Shown: positions 1 through 9,406, numbered from the stretch's first letter. The stretch is DNA of 64,000 bases from Denitrobaculum tricleocarpae (GCF_007004665.1 NZ_ML660056.1:310001-374000), one strand, 5' to 3'. Notes: a model not told the origin generated them from the letters alone. A program made the numbers and translations.

Positions 1-178
1 AGGCGAAGCCCGGGCGCCCTTCCATCAAGAGAACGATGAAAAGCACAAACAGTCCCAGATCAACGAAACCATGCAGGTAATTGCGCAGGTAAAAATGATG
101 TAGGCCGATCACGCCAAAGACGCCGCAGAGAATCACCGCGGTGCCGTAGTTTGCCGTTGATTTGTCGGACGCATCCAT
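1..178 (-). CDS. TM2-domain membrane protein (partial, C-terminus outside window)
   Basis: I read this by translating the minus strand from the ATG at 178. The 59 visible residues run open to the window edge. They contain a hydrophobic helix followed by the signature G-V-F-G-x-x-G-L-H-H-F-Y-L-R-N, then a second helix. This is the glycine/HxFYL pattern of the TM2 domain, in which two membrane helices are joined by a short turn. TM2 proteins are small inner-membrane proteins of mostly unknown role. The end of the protein is beyond position 1. Domain call is fairly firm; function is unknown. Confidence 0.7.
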   Translation of the reverse strand, partial: MDASDKSTANYGTAVILCGVFGVIGLHHFYLRNYLHGFVDLGLFVLFIVLLMEGRPGFA

Positions 179-340
179 AGGTCGCCGTCTTCACCAGAGA
201 TATGAAACCGGACGCATCCGACCCTAAAACTGTGAAAAATTCGTGAAGTAATACACCCAGAGTTTAAATGCGCGCTATCGACGTCATCCTGGGCCTATGA
301 AACAAAATATTTATTTTCAACAAATTAGATAACTTTTTTC

Positions 341-1117
341 TTAAACTTCGAGAGTTAAGCCATCGTATCCCGGTTCTACCCCCGCGGGGCAACGCGACTT
401 GAGCTCGTCGTAGTCGATCTGGTGGTTCAGGTGAGTCAGAACGGCCCGTTCCGGCTGAACCCGCTCAATCCATTCAAGGCTTTGCGCGAAGTGTGAATGT
501 GTCGGATGAGGTTCATAGCGCAGGCAGTCGACGACCCAGACTTTGACACCCTTCAGGGCTTCGAAAGCCGCTTCATCGAGGCCGGATGCATCGGTGGAAT
601 AGGCAATGTCGCCAAACCGCAGGCCCAGGCTTGTGGTTCCGCCGTGCTGCTGGGTAAAGGGCAGGACCGGAACCGGCCCGATCTCGAAGGGCCCCTCGAT
701 CAGCCGGTCGTTGAGCATGGGCCGGTAGGGGTTCTTGGGATTGCTGCTCGAGGTAAAGATGTAATCGAAACGCCGGGTCAGGGACTCGCGCGTCATGGCG
801 TCCATATAGGCGTCGATCGGTCCCTGCTTCACATAGGTGAGATAGCGCAGCTCATCGACGCCATGTGTATGGTCCGCATGGTCGTGCGTGTAGACCACCG
901 CATCCAGCGAGGTGATCTCGTTGTCGATCAGCTGAAGCCGTAGATCGGGCGAGGTGTCGACCAACACCCGAGTCCCCTGCTCTTCCACCAGAATGGAAAC
1001 CCGGCGGCGGCGGTTCTTTGGATTACTGGGATCGCAAACGCCCCAGGAGCCACCCGGTTCGCCGCCCGCCAGCGGCACGCCGCCGGACCCGCCGCAGCCG
1101 AGCAGCGTGACCTTCAT
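341..1117 (-). CDS. MBL-fold metal-dependent hydrolase, PhnP-like
   Basis: This 258-residue protein has the metallo-beta-lactamase fold. The metal motif T-H-D-H-A-D-H lies near residue 78, with later metal-ligand candidates in V-V-D-C-L-R-Y and L-T-H-L-N-H. The N-terminus M-K-V-T-L-L-G-C-G-G-S-G-G-V-P is typical of the PhnP/RNase Z-like branch (COG1235), which hydrolyses phosphodiesters such as cyclic ribose phosphates. No carbon-phosphorus lyase genes lie nearby, so a phosphonate role is not implied. Its start overlaps the tatD stop by 4 bases (ATGA), so the two are translationally coupled at the end of the metG operon. This metG-tatD-hydrolase order is common in Alphaproteobacteria. The substrate cannot be told from sequence. 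Confidence 0.9.
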   Translation of the reverse strand: MKVTLLGCGGSGGVPLAGGEPGGSWGVCDPSNPKNRRRRVSILVEEQGTRVLVDTSPDLRLQLIDNEITSLDAVVYTHDHADHTHGVDELRYLTYVKQGPIDAYMDAMTRESLTRRFDYIFTSSSNPKNPYRPMLNDRLIEGPFEIGPVPVLPFTQQHGGTTSLGLRFGDIAYSTDASGLDEAAFEALKGVKVWVVDCLRYEPHPTHSHFAQSLEWIERVQPERAVLTHLNHQIDYDELKSRCPAGVEPGYDGLTLEV

Positions 1118-1923
1118 GCCGCGCCGCCAAAGCCGGGCTGATCGATCGCGCTGCCCGCCCGGGAAAACAAGTTCTTGAAGTTCGCCGTCGTGCTCTCGAT
1201 CAGAAGATCCGTCGATACCTCTTTGATTTCAGAGAGTTTTTCCGCAGTGTGAACGACAAAGGCCGGCTCGTTGGTCTTGCCGCGTTTTGGTACCGGCGCG
1301 AGGTAAGGCGAGTCGGTCTCGACCAATAGCCGATCAAGCGGCACTTTGCTGACGGTCTCGCGCAGGGCTTCGGCACTCTTGAAGGTCACGACCCCCGCCA
1401 GGGAGATGTAAAAGCCCATCTCCAGGGCCGCTTCCGCAAGCTCGGGGCCGGCGGTAAAGCAATGAATAACAGCGGGATAGGCGCCGTTGCGGTATTCGTC
1501 CCGCAGGATTTCGACCGTGTCGTCGTCCGCGTCCCGCGCATGGACGATCAGCGGCAGGCCGGTTTCCCGCGCGGCCGCGATATGAGCGCGGAAGCTGACC
1601 TTCTGCTGTTCCCGCGGTGAGTGCTCGTAGTAGTAATCCAGGCCGGTCTCGCCGATCCCCACCACCTTTGGATGCTGTGCCAGCTCGATCAGGCGGTCCG
1701 GGGTCTCTTGCCCCTCCTCGCCCGCTTCGTGGGGATGAACTCCGACAGAGCAGAAGACCGTCGGGAAGCGCTCGGCAATCTCGAGGACCACCGGAAACTC
1801 GCTCATTTTGGTGCAGATGGTGACCATGGCGCCGACCCCGGCGCGCCCGGCCCGCGCGACGACTTCGCCGATATCTCCGTCGCGCTGCAGGTAGTCGAGG
1901 TGGCAGTGAGAGTCGATCAGCAT
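1114..1923 (-). CDS. tatD: TatD family metal-dependent DNase
   Basis: A 269-residue TIM-barrel hydrolase of the TatD family, which act as 3'-5' exonucleases on DNA and RNA. It begins M-L-I-D-S-H-C-H-L-D, the first metal-binding histidine pair. It carries G-E-T-G-L-D-Y-Y (metal-bridging Glu), I-V-H-A-R-D, I-H-C-F-T-A and L-V-E-T-D-S-P-Y. The frame stays open 57 codons further upstream into metG, but that stretch is arginine-rich, has no family similarity and overlaps metG, so the ATG at 1923 is chosen. It lies 19 bases after the metG stop and overlaps the following hydrolase gene by 4 bases, giving one operon. Confidence 0.95.
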   Translation of the reverse strand: MLIDSHCHLDYLQRDGDIGEVVARAGRAGVGAMVTICTKMSEFPVVLEIAERFPTVFCSVGVHPHEAGEEGQETPDRLIELAQHPKVVGIGETGLDYYYEHSPREQQKVSFRAHIAAARETGLPLIVHARDADDDTVEILRDEYRNGAYPAVIHCFTAGPELAEAALEMGFYISLAGVVTFKSAEALRETVSKVPLDRLLVETDSPYLAPVPKRGKTNEPAFVVHTAEKLSEIKEVSTDLLIESTTANFKNLFSRAGSAIDQPGFGGAA

Positions 1924-1942
1924 ATCATTGAAATCCCTGGCT

Positions 1943-3502
1943 TTATGCCGTCCCGGCCTCTTCTTCGACAAAGCGGGGAAAGATACCTTCCGGCTTGGGC
2001 ACCGGCGAACCCGCCGCAAGCGGCGTCGCCAGGTTTTCGAAGCCACGGGCGTCCGGCGCAATCGAAAGCTGGTCCAGCATCTTGGCCATGGCATCAGGCA
2101 TCACCGGCTGGGTCAGGATCGCCAGGCGGCGCACGGTCTCGGCGAGCACGTAGAGCACCGTCTTCATCCGCTCCGGATCGGTCTTCCTGAGCGTCCAGGG
2201 CGCCTGGTCGTCGACATAGCGGTTTGCGGCCCCGATGACATCCCAGGTGGCTTCCAGAGCCTTGTTAAAGGCCTGTACGCCATATTCCTGGCGCAAGCGG
2301 TCGGGCAGAGCCTCGGATTGAGAGAGCAGAGCCTCGTCCTCGGGCGTGAAGGCTCCGGGCGCCGGAACCGCGTTGTCGCAGTTCTTGGCGATCATGGAAA
2401 GCACCCGTTGTGACAGGTTGCCCAGATCATTGGTCAGGTCGCCGTTCATGCGTCCGACAATCGCCCGTCTGGAGAAATCGCCGTCGTTTCCGAAGGGCAC
2501 TTCCCGCAGCAGGAAGTAGCGAACCGGGTCGAGGCCATAAGTCTCCACCAGCTGCAGCGGGTCGATCACGTTGCCCAGCGACTTCGAGATCTTCTGGCCT
2601 TCGTTGGTCCACCAGCCATGGGCAAAGACCCGTTTGGGCGTCGGCAGGTCCGCGGCCATCAGGAAGGCCGGCCAGTAGACCGCATGAAAGCGCAGGATGT
2701 CCTTGCCCACCATGTGCAGATCGGCGGGCCAGTAGGTCTTGTAGCTCTCGCTCTCCAGGTCCGGGTAGCCTGCGGCTGTCATGTAGTTGGTCAGGGCATC
2801 GAGCCAGACGTACATGATGTGCTCGGCGTCGTCGGGCACCGGCACGCCCCAGGAGAAGGTCGTCCGGCTGATCGAGAGATCCTTCAGGCCGCCTTTGACG
2901 AAGCTGATCACCTCATTGCGCCGGGTTTCCGGGGCGATAAAGTCAGGGTTGGCCTCGTAAAACGCCAGAAGCCGGTCCTGCCAGGCCGAAAGCCGGAAGA
3001 AATAGGAGGGCTCCTCCACCCACTCAACCTCGGCGCCGCTGGCGGTCGCGATGCGTTTGCCGTCGGGCTGCTTGGTGAGCTCGCTCTCGGTATAGAAAGC
3101 CTCGTCGCGGACCGCATACCAGCCGGAGTAGCCGCCCAGATAGATCTCGCCGTTCTCGAGCAGCTTCTTCCACAGCGCCTGACAGGCCTTTTTGTGGCGC
3201 TCTTCGGTCGTGCGGATGAAGTCGTCGTTGCTGAAGTTCAGCGTCCCGGAGAGATTACGGAAGTTCTGCGAGACCCGGTCGGTGAAGGCCTGCGGATCCA
3301 CGCCTGCGGCCTGGGCGGACTTCTCCACCTTCTGGCCGTGTTCGTCGGTTCCGGTCAGAAATTTCACATCCCGGCCGTCCAGGCGCATGAAGCGGGCCAG
3401 AACATCGCATGCCAGGGTCGTATAGGCATGGCCGATGTGCGGCACGTCGTTCACGTAGTAGATCGGCGTCGTAATGTAATAAGGCGTTTTCTGCCCGGGC
3501 AT
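1943..3502 (-). CDS. metG: Methionyl-tRNA synthetase
   Basis: This class I synthetase charges tRNA-Met with methionine for protein synthesis. The 519-residue product has Y-Y-I-T-T-P-I-Y-Y-V-N at the N-terminus, the HIGH box as H-I-G-H-A-Y near residue 22, and the KMSKS loop as K-I-S-K-S near residue 304. The length matches the short bacterial form without a C-terminal tRNA-binding (EMAP-like) domain. I do not see the four-cysteine zinc knuckle of the E. coli type. The C-terminal anticodon-binding helices follow. It is followed by tatD after 19 bases and preceded by holB, 114 bases upstream. Confidence 0.97.
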   Translation of the reverse strand: MPGQKTPYYITTPIYYVNDVPHIGHAYTTLACDVLARFMRLDGRDVKFLTGTDEHGQKVEKSAQAAGVDPQAFTDRVSQNFRNLSGTLNFSNDDFIRTTEERHKKACQALWKKLLENGEIYLGGYSGWYAVRDEAFYTESELTKQPDGKRIATASGAEVEWVEEPSYFFRLSAWQDRLLAFYEANPDFIAPETRRNEVISFVKGGLKDLSISRTTFSWGVPVPDDAEHIMYVWLDALTNYMTAAGYPDLESESYKTYWPADLHMVGKDILRFHAVYWPAFLMAADLPTPKRVFAHGWWTNEGQKISKSLGNVIDPLQLVETYGLDPVRYFLLREVPFGNDGDFSRRAIVGRMNGDLTNDLGNLSQRVLSMIAKNCDNAVPAPGAFTPEDEALLSQSEALPDRLRQEYGVQAFNKALEATWDVIGAANRYVDDQAPWTLRKTDPERMKTVLYVLAETVRRLAILTQPVMPDAMAKMLDQLSIAPDARGFENLATPLAAGSPVPKPEGIFPRFVEEEAGTA

Positions 3503-3616
3503 TTCACTCTCCTGCGGACTGACCGGACGACCTGCTTCTCCGGTAACCGCGTCTGTAACGTCGTAAAGGGCCCTGCGGGTCCCGGCATCTGATCGCTGGA
3601 GACAGAGGAAACGGCT

Positions 3617-4711
3617 CTAAGCCGTGAGCGCCTCAATCTCGGAAAAGACACTGATCACAACATGCTTGCGGTCGAGGTTCGCGCGATCCGCCGCGTTGTA
3701 CAGAGCCGAGGTCTTGTCCCACAGCGTGAGCCACTGCGCAAGAGGGCGGCGGTCCAGGAGCCGCGCCATGATCTCGCCTTCCCCCTCGACCACGGGCGCG
3801 GGCATCTGACCGCGCGCGCCCCCGTTGATCATGCGGGCCAGCCACCAGAGCAGCAGCTCCATGCCGGTGCGGAAGGTCTCTCCCCCGCTGTCCCGGGCAA
3901 GCTGGTCGCCGAAGGCCTGAAGCTTGACCACATCCAGGCGCGGCAGGTGAGAAATCAGGTCCATCAAGGCTTTATAGAGCTCCAGTCCCCCGATCGCATG
4001 AAGCTGCAGCGCGTTGCCGATCGAGCCTTCCGCCAGGCGGGCGAGCGCCTGAGCCTCCGCCGGATCCAGCTCCGGTCGATGCTGCTGCAACAGAGAGAGA
4101 ACGCTATCTTCGGCCAGCGGAGCGAGCGGCAGATGGCAGCAGCGCGAGTGAATGGTCGGCAGCAGGCGCGCGGGCTGATGACTGATCAGCAGCAACAGGA
4201 CGTCGTTGGGTGGTTCCTCAAGGATCTTCAGTAAGGCATTGGTTGCACTGACATTCATATCATCGATGGGATCGACGATCACCACGCGCCAGCCGCCTTC
4301 CGTCGAGGTCTTGCGCAGGAAGGAGACCACGTTGCGGGCATCTTCCACCGGTATTACCGAGCGCATCTTGCCTTTCGGGTCGACGCCGCGCTCGACGGTC
4401 ATGAGATCGCCGTGTCCGCCCGAAGCCACCCGGCGGAAGACTTCGTTGGCGGCGTCCAGGCTGAGGCCGTCCGGCGCACCGCCGAAGAGTCCCGGCGCCG
4501 AACTGCCGCCGTTCAGCACGAAACGGGCAAAGCGGAACGCGAGGGTCGCCTTGCCGATCCCGCGCGGCCCATGGATCAGCCAGGCGTGGGGCAGCCGTTC
4601 GGACTCGTAGGCCGTCAGCAGACGTTGCTCCGCTGCGGGATGGCCGATCAGTTCGGCATTCTCACGCGGGGCAAGGGTTTCGATTTCGGGGGCGGAAGCA
4701 GCGCGGGCCAT
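3617..4711 (-). CDS. holB: DNA polymerase III subunit delta-prime
   Basis: A 364-residue clamp-loader subunit that, with gamma/tau and delta, loads the beta clamp onto primed DNA. The sequence has I-G-H-P-A-A-E-Q-R-L near the N-terminus, a P-loop G-P-R-G-I-G-K-A-T-L, the D-D-M-N-x-x-A-x-N-A-L-L-K-I-L-E-E-P-P segment typical of delta-prime, and I-H-S-R-C. In alphaproteobacteria delta-prime often keeps a near-complete P-loop, as here. Its ATG shares one base with the tmk stop (TAATG), so it is coupled to tmk. The tmk-holB-metG order is conserved in the class. Confidence 0.95.
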   Translation of the reverse strand: MARAASAPEIETLAPRENAELIGHPAAEQRLLTAYESERLPHAWLIHGPRGIGKATLAFRFARFVLNGGSSAPGLFGGAPDGLSLDAANEVFRRVASGGHGDLMTVERGVDPKGKMRSVIPVEDARNVVSFLRKTSTEGGWRVVIVDPIDDMNVSATNALLKILEEPPNDVLLLLISHQPARLLPTIHSRCCHLPLAPLAEDSVLSLLQQHRPELDPAEAQALARLAEGSIGNALQLHAIGGLELYKALMDLISHLPRLDVVKLQAFGDQLARDSGGETFRTGMELLLWWLARMINGGARGQMPAPVVEGEGEIMARLLDRRPLAQWLTLWDKTSALYNAADRANLDRKHVVISVFSEIEALTA

Positions 4712-5349
4712 TATGTCAGATCCAGTTCTAGGCGGTTTCGGAGCAGATCCAAAATTCGGCTCTCGAGGGCTTCGATGCTGTCCCGGGCTGGCACGAGCGC
4801 GCAGCGCTCCGGGGCCCGTTTGGCAATGTCGAGAAAACCCTCGCGAAGCCGCTGGTGAAAGGCCAGATCCATGGACTCATAGCGGTCCTCGCCGCCTGCC
4901 CGGCTGCCGGCACGCCCCAGTCCTTCTTCGGGATCGATATCCATGATGACGGTCAGATCGGGAAAAATGTCATCAACAACAATGGCTTGAAGGCTTTCAA
5001 TGATATCCCGGCCAAGCTCGTGCCCGTAACCCTGATAAGCCATGGTGGAGTCGATAAAGCGGTCGCAGAGCACCCAATGACCGGCGTCCAGGGCCGGGAT
5101 CACCGTCTTTTCCAGGTGGTCCCGGCGGGCCGCAAAATGCAGCAGGGCTTCGGTCGTCGCCGACCAGCGTTCCGCCTCGCCATTGACCAGCAAAGCCCGG
5201 ATTTGTTCCGCACCCGGACTGCCGCCCGGCTCGCGCGTGGTCGTGACCTGCAAGCCTGCCGCGGAGAGCTTTTCGGCGAGCCGCTTGATCTGCGTGGTCT
5301 TACCGGCGCCCTCGCCGCCCTCGAATGTAATGAACTTTCCGCGCACCAT
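4711..5349 (-). CDS. tmk: Thymidylate kinase
   Basis: A 212-residue P-loop kinase that phosphorylates dTMP to dTDP in the dTTP pathway. It opens M-V-R-G-K-F-I-T-F-E-G-G-E-G-A-G-K-T-T-Q, containing the Walker A loop. It also has the T-R-E-P-G-G-S dTMP-binding motif, the D-R-F-I-D-S-T-M-A-Y-Q-G substrate loop, and the lid region with G-R-A-G-S-R-A-G-G-E-D-R-Y-E. Length and motif spacing are normal for the family. It is coupled to holB by a one-base overlap and lies about 175 bases downstream of dacA on the same strand. Confidence 0.97.
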   Translation of the reverse strand: MVRGKFITFEGGEGAGKTTQIKRLAEKLSAAGLQVTTTREPGGSPGAEQIRALLVNGEAERWSATTEALLHFAARRDHLEKTVIPALDAGHWVLCDRFIDSTMAYQGYGHELGRDIIESLQAIVVDDIFPDLTVIMDIDPEEGLGRAGSRAGGEDRYESMDLAFHQRLREGFLDIAKRAPERCALVPARDSIEALESRILDLLRNRLELDLT

Positions 5350-5523
5350 GACCGAACCTTGCCGCTTATCCGAGGGGTCGTTGTGGTTCAGAGTACCAGA
5401 GCAACCCCAAGCGGGCTGTTTTAACTCTCGGGGTGATCACTGGACAAGCGCGCAGGCACTGCAGGTTCAGCAGCCCCCTCGCCCATGAGCCCCCCCGGCT
5501 CATCAGCCTTCGTCTATCCGGCT

Positions 5524-6672
5524 TCAGGGAGCCCCGAAGATGAGGTGCTTTACCCCCGCCGTGATCTTTCCGAACCCGCCGAGTTGACCCACGGCGGCGC
5601 CGGTCACCAGAGGGATCTCGATGGTCTCCACATCCTTGGCTTCGACCCGCAGGGTTGCAAGCTGCGCCCCCTCCTCGATCGGCGCCGAGATCGGACCTTC
5701 GTAGGTCACCGTGACCCGCATGGAGTCCCGGGCCTGACGCGGCAGCGTGATAAGCACGTCTTCGGCGGTCACCAGTGGCACGGTGTTTTCTTCGCCCAGC
5801 CAGACGGAAGCCTCCTCGACGGTTTCGCCTGCCGAGAAGAGCTTGTAGTTGTCGAACTCGCGGAAGCCCCACTGCAGCAGCCGGGCCGATTCCTCACTGC
5901 GGGCTCGAACGCTGGGCAGGCCGTTGACCACCAGAATCAGGCGCCGGTCATCCTTGACCGCCGAGGACGTCAGGCCGTAGCCCGCCTCTTCGGTGTGTCC
6001 CGTCTTCAGGCCGTCGGCGCCGATATTCATGTAAAGCAAAGGGTTACGGTTGCTTTGTTTGATATCGGACCAGGTGAATTCGGTCTGCGAATAATAGTGA
6101 TAGTACTCGGGAAACTCGGTGATCACGTAGTTGGCCAGGGTCGCAAGGTCCCTGGCGGTCATGCGGTGGTTCGGATCGGGCCAGCCGGTCGCATTGGCAA
6201 AGGTGCTGCCGGTCATGCCGATTTCGCGCGCTTTTTCGGTCATGACGTCCGCGAAGGCCTCCTCGGTTCCGGCCAGACCTTCAGCGAGAACGATGCAGGC
6301 ATCGTTGCCCGATTGCACGATCACGCCCTGCAACAGGTTTTCGACGCTAATCTGGTCGCCGACCCGCACGAACATCTTGGAGCCGCCCTTTTTCCAGGCC
6401 TTTTCGCTGACCGGCAGCTTCTCTTCCAACGACAGGCGTCCGTCTTTCAGCCGCTCGAAGACGACCACGGCGGTCATGATCTTGCTCATGGAGGCCGGCG
6501 GCATGGATTCCTCGGCATTCTTTTCCAGCAGGACCGTGCCCGTGGCAACGTCAATCATATAGGCTTCGCGTGCCTGCGTTTCCAGCACCTGAGCGGCGGC
6601 GCCCCACGGGAGAGAGAGGCCGCTGACGAGCGCGAGACTGAGGGTAAAGCGTCGAAGATGTCTCTGTGGCAT
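5524..6672 (-). CDS. dacA: D-alanyl-D-alanine carboxypeptidase (penicillin-binding protein)
   Basis: A periplasmic serine peptidase that trims the terminal D-Ala from peptidoglycan pentapeptides. It carries the three catalytic motifs: S-M-S-K (active Ser and Lys), S-G-N (in V-Q-S-G-N-D-A) and K-T-G (in L-K-T-G-H-T-E). A C-terminal beta domain and an amphipathic tail ending near G-V-K-H-L-I-F follow, as in PBP5/6 types. The frame is open upstream to 6927, but that part has no family resemblance. The ATG at 6672 gives a clean signal peptide (M-P-Q-R-H-L-R-R-F-T then a hydrophobic run to A-A-A-Q) and 382 residues, the expected length. An AAAGGA lies 12 bases before it. An upstream start is possible. 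Confidence 0.93.
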   Translation of the reverse strand: MPQRHLRRFTLSLALVSGLSLPWGAAAQVLETQAREAYMIDVATGTVLLEKNAEESMPPASMSKIMTAVVVFERLKDGRLSLEEKLPVSEKAWKKGGSKMFVRVGDQISVENLLQGVIVQSGNDACIVLAEGLAGTEEAFADVMTEKAREIGMTGSTFANATGWPDPNHRMTARDLATLANYVITEFPEYYHYYSQTEFTWSDIKQSNRNPLLYMNIGADGLKTGHTEEAGYGLTSSAVKDDRRLILVVNGLPSVRARSEESARLLQWGFREFDNYKLFSAGETVEEASVWLGEENTVPLVTAEDVLITLPRQARDSMRVTVTYEGPISAPIEEGAQLATLRVEAKDVETIEIPLVTGAAVGQLGGFGKITAGVKHLIFGAP

Positions 6673-6916
6673 CCTGGGTTCGGGTCCTTTGAAGTCGTCC
6701 GGGGGCATTGCTGTAGCGGAATCGCCGATATCTGGTTTGCTCGTATCCGGGTTGCGGCTGTTTGGGCCGCTCATCAGATGCAGTTCTTGTGAGCGAACCT
6801 GCGGCAGAAATTTGGAGAAAATGAGGCCGCCCTTCATGAACACCGGCCTGTTACCGCATTTGTTCCTGGATCGTGTCCTGGGGCTCGGCCGCCATGGGAG
6901 TGGGCGCATCTCACGG

Positions 6917-7918
6917 TCATTCGACAATAACGCGCGCTTCGTTAAAGCCGTTTCCGTGCAGGGTCGCGAGCAGTCTGTCCGCCTCGGTCACCGAAACCAA
7001 CGGACCGAGCCTGACCCGAAAATACTGCGCGTCGCCGATCTGGGCTGTGGCGATCTGGGCTTGACCCAGTGAAGCGAGCCTCGCGCGCAGCCGTTCTGCG
7101 TTCGCAACCCGAACGAAGGAGCCGGCCTGCACGAAGATGCTGCTGGCACTGACCGGTGCCTGGCTCACGACCCCATCCGGCGTCGGCGCGGTGATCGTCC
7201 TGCGCGCGGCGGGCACGGCCTTATCTGGTGTCGGGGCCGGGCGGGCCGCGACGACGGTGGTGCCGCCGGGAGCTGCCAGCGATTCTTCTGTCACGGTGAC
7301 GGTCGGCGCTGCCTTGACCGGTGATGCGGTCGGTTCGGTCGCAACCTCCCCCGCGCGGCGCGAGGTCTGCGCGATTTGCGTTCCGCCGCGCTGGGCCAGG
7401 GCTGCGAGCTGGCGGCTTTCTTCTTCCAGGATCTCGACCTTGACCTTCGCCGTGCCCTGGATCCGGAAGCCCAGCAGTTCCGCTGAACGGCGCGAGAGAT
7501 CAATGATCCGATTATTCGCGAAGGGGCCCCGGTCGTTCAGCCGCACCACGATGGAGCGTCCGTTCCCGAGATTTGTAACCCGGACCATGCTCGGCAGCGG
7601 CAGAGTCCGGTGGGCGGCGGTCAGGTCGTATTGATCGTAAATCTCACCATTGGCGGTTTTACGCCCATGGAAGCCAGGGCCATACCAGGAGGCGATCCCG
7701 GTCTCGACGTAGTCATAATCGACTTTCGGGTAATACCAGATCCCCCGAATCTCATAGGGCTTGCCGACCTTGTACGTCCCTTGCGATGTCGAGGGGGAGG
7801 TTCCCGGAATACTGACCTGCTTCGCCGTGTGTGAGGCAAGTTCCAGCTCCGCGCAGGACGAGACGATGAGGCCCGCTGCAGCGAGGGCGATCCAGGCCGA
7901 GACACGCCGTTTGATCAT
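6917..7918 (-). CDS. rlpA: RlpA-family septal ring lytic transglycosylase with SPOR domain
   Basis: A 333-residue outer-membrane lipoprotein. The N-terminus has a hydrophobic segment ending in a lipobox L-I-V-S-S-C. The double-psi beta-barrel domain follows, with E-T-G-I-A-S-W-Y-G-P-G-F-H-G-R-K-T-A-N-G-E and L-N-D-R-G-P-F, the RlpA core that cleaves glycan strands lacking stem peptides. After an Ala/Pro/Thr-rich linker, about 75 C-terminal residues (S-I-F-V-Q-A-G-S-F through R-V-R-L-G-P-L) form a SPOR domain that binds denuded glycan at the septum. The ATG at 7918 is preferred; a GTG four codons upstream (7930) is in frame. It lies upstream of dacA, a common alphaproteobacterial order. Confidence 0.93.
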   Translation of the reverse strand: MIKRRVSAWIALAAAGLIVSSCAELELASHTAKQVSIPGTSPSTSQGTYKVGKPYEIRGIWYYPKVDYDYVETGIASWYGPGFHGRKTANGEIYDQYDLTAAHRTLPLPSMVRVTNLGNGRSIVVRLNDRGPFANNRIIDLSRRSAELLGFRIQGTAKVKVEILEEESRQLAALAQRGGTQIAQTSRRAGEVATEPTASPVKAAPTVTVTEESLAAPGGTTVVAARPAPTPDKAVPAARRTITAPTPDGVVSQAPVSASSIFVQAGSFVRVANAERLRARLASLGQAQIATAQIGDAQYFRVRLGPLVSVTEADRLLATLHGNGFNEARVIVE

Positions 7919-8062
7919 TATGATGAGCACCTGAAGGAGGTTAACTATAGAATCGGCAGTTTACTTGGTCTTTCGTGCAACAGCAATCGTCTGCTTTTCA
8001 CCTTAAAACAGAGTAAAAAGAGTGGCCTGAGCGCACCTTTTTCGTCAGTTCGTATCCATCAG

Positions 8063-9406
8063 TCAGTTGGCGACCGCTGCGCGCAAGCGTTCCAGAAGGC
8101 TGATATCGGCATAGCCGTCGGCCGGAATGGTAGACCTGCGCTGGAAGGCTTTGATACCCGATCTCGTTTGCCGTCCCGCGACACCATCAGGCCTGCCGAC
8201 GTCATACCCAAGCCTGTTCAGAAGTGTTTGAATTTCTTGGATTTCAGCGCGCAACAAGGGTTTGTCGTTGGCGGGGGCCTTGGCCAGGAGCCTGCCTTTG
8301 CCTTCGATCCTGTCCGCGAGGTGACCGACGGCGATGGCGTAGAAGATCGAATTGTTCCACTTCAAGGTTGCGCGGAAATTGCCGTAAACCAGGAAAGCCG
8401 GTCCTTTGTGCCCCGCCGGCAGAACCAGCGAGCCCTCGACATTCGCGACCGGGAGGTTGCGGCCGTCGGCCCGCCGTACGCCAAGCGCCTGCCAGTCCCC
8501 GACCGTTTTTTTGGTCTGGAACCCGATCAGTTCGAGATCGAAGCCGGGCGGCAGTTTGACCTCCCTGCCCCAGGTTTCGCTGTCGTTCCAACCCAGATTG
8601 CTCAGGAAGTTGGCCGCCGAAGAGAAGATGTCCGGCATGCTGTTCCAGAGATCCCGCCGGCCGTCGCCATCGGCATCGACCGCATGGCCGAGAAAGGTCG
8701 AGGGAATGAATTGAACCTGCCCCATGGCACCGGCCCAGGATCCGGTCATGCGGGAGGACGCGATATCGCCGTTGTCGATAATCTGAAGCGCGTTGATGAG
8801 CTGGGTGCGGAAGAAGTCGGCGCGGCGGGCGTCGTGGGCCAGGGTCGCCAGCGCCGGGATCACTTTAAAGCCGCCGGTGTTGGAGCCGAAGTTGCTCTCC
8901 AGCCCCCAGAAAGAAACCAGGAAACGCGCCTGCACGCCGTATTTCCTCTCGACTTCGGAAAGAAGCCTCGCATGCTGGACCATCAGTTCCTGGGCTTTTT
9001 TGACTCGGGCATCGTTGACCGAGCGGTTAAGGTACGTCCAGAAGGTCAGGGAGAACTCCGGCTGCCTGCGGTCCAGTTCAATGACCCGCTTGACGGGAGC
9101 GATGTCCTTGAAGGAGCTGTCGAGGATCTCCTGAGAGATCCCCTTTGCCCGGGCCTCCCGCTTGAAAGCCTCCACCCAGTTCAGAAAGTCCTGATCGACC
9201 GCTTCAGCTTGGGCCCCTGCGTTGCCTTGGTCCGGAGTTTGACTGTCCGTTTGGGCAATCGCGTGGGGAATGGCGAACGACAGACCCGCCAATAGCGAGA
9301 GACTTAAGACGGCCCACCTCAACTCTGACGGAATCTTGCCGCGGCAAAAGGCCGGAAATGCCGTATTTGCCTTTAGGAATCGGGAGCTTACGAATCGGAA
9401 TGCCAT
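8063..9406 (-). CDS. Lytic murein transglycosylase (MltB/SLT_2 family) with peptidoglycan-binding domain
   Basis: This secreted enzyme cleaves the MurNAc-GlcNAc bond with formation of 1,6-anhydro-MurNAc. From the ATG at 9406 the protein has 447 residues: a signal peptide, then the SLT_2 domain with the catalytic glutamate in F-W-G-L-E-S-N-F-G, and G-S-W-A-G-A-M-G-Q-V-Q-F-I-P-S-T-F. A C-terminal PG_binding_1 domain follows (I-Q-x-L-L-N-R-L-G-Y-D-V-G-R-P-D-G). An AGAGG 7 bases before the start supports 9406; two further in-frame starts exist upstream (9433, 9499). With rlpA and dacA it makes a peptidoglycan-remodelling cluster. Confidence 0.93.
   Translation of the reverse strand: MAFRFVSSRFLKANTAFPAFCRGKIPSELRWAVLSLSLLAGLSFAIPHAIAQTDSQTPDQGNAGAQAEAVDQDFLNWVEAFKREARAKGISQEILDSSFKDIAPVKRVIELDRRQPEFSLTFWTYLNRSVNDARVKKAQELMVQHARLLSEVERKYGVQARFLVSFWGLESNFGSNTGGFKVIPALATLAHDARRADFFRTQLINALQIIDNGDIASSRMTGSWAGAMGQVQFIPSTFLGHAVDADGDGRRDLWNSMPDIFSSAANFLSNLGWNDSETWGREVKLPPGFDLELIGFQTKKTVGDWQALGVRRADGRNLPVANVEGSLVLPAGHKGPAFLVYGNFRATLKWNNSIFYAIAVGHLADRIEGKGRLLAKAPANDKPLLRAEIQEIQTLLNRLGYDVGRPDGVAGRQTRSGIKAFQRRSTIPADGYADISLLERLRAAVAN

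Noticed and set aside
1924-2094. Extended N-terminus of TatD
   Set aside because: Arg-rich, lies inside metG in another frame, and the family start M-L-I-D-S-H-C-H is at 1923.
5485-6792. Long plus-strand frame opposite dacA
   Set aside because: Antisense shadow of a clearly coding, conserved gene.
6673-6927. Long N-terminal extension of DacA
   Set aside because: No family similarity and overlaps rlpA; the ATG at 6672 gives a clean signal peptide.
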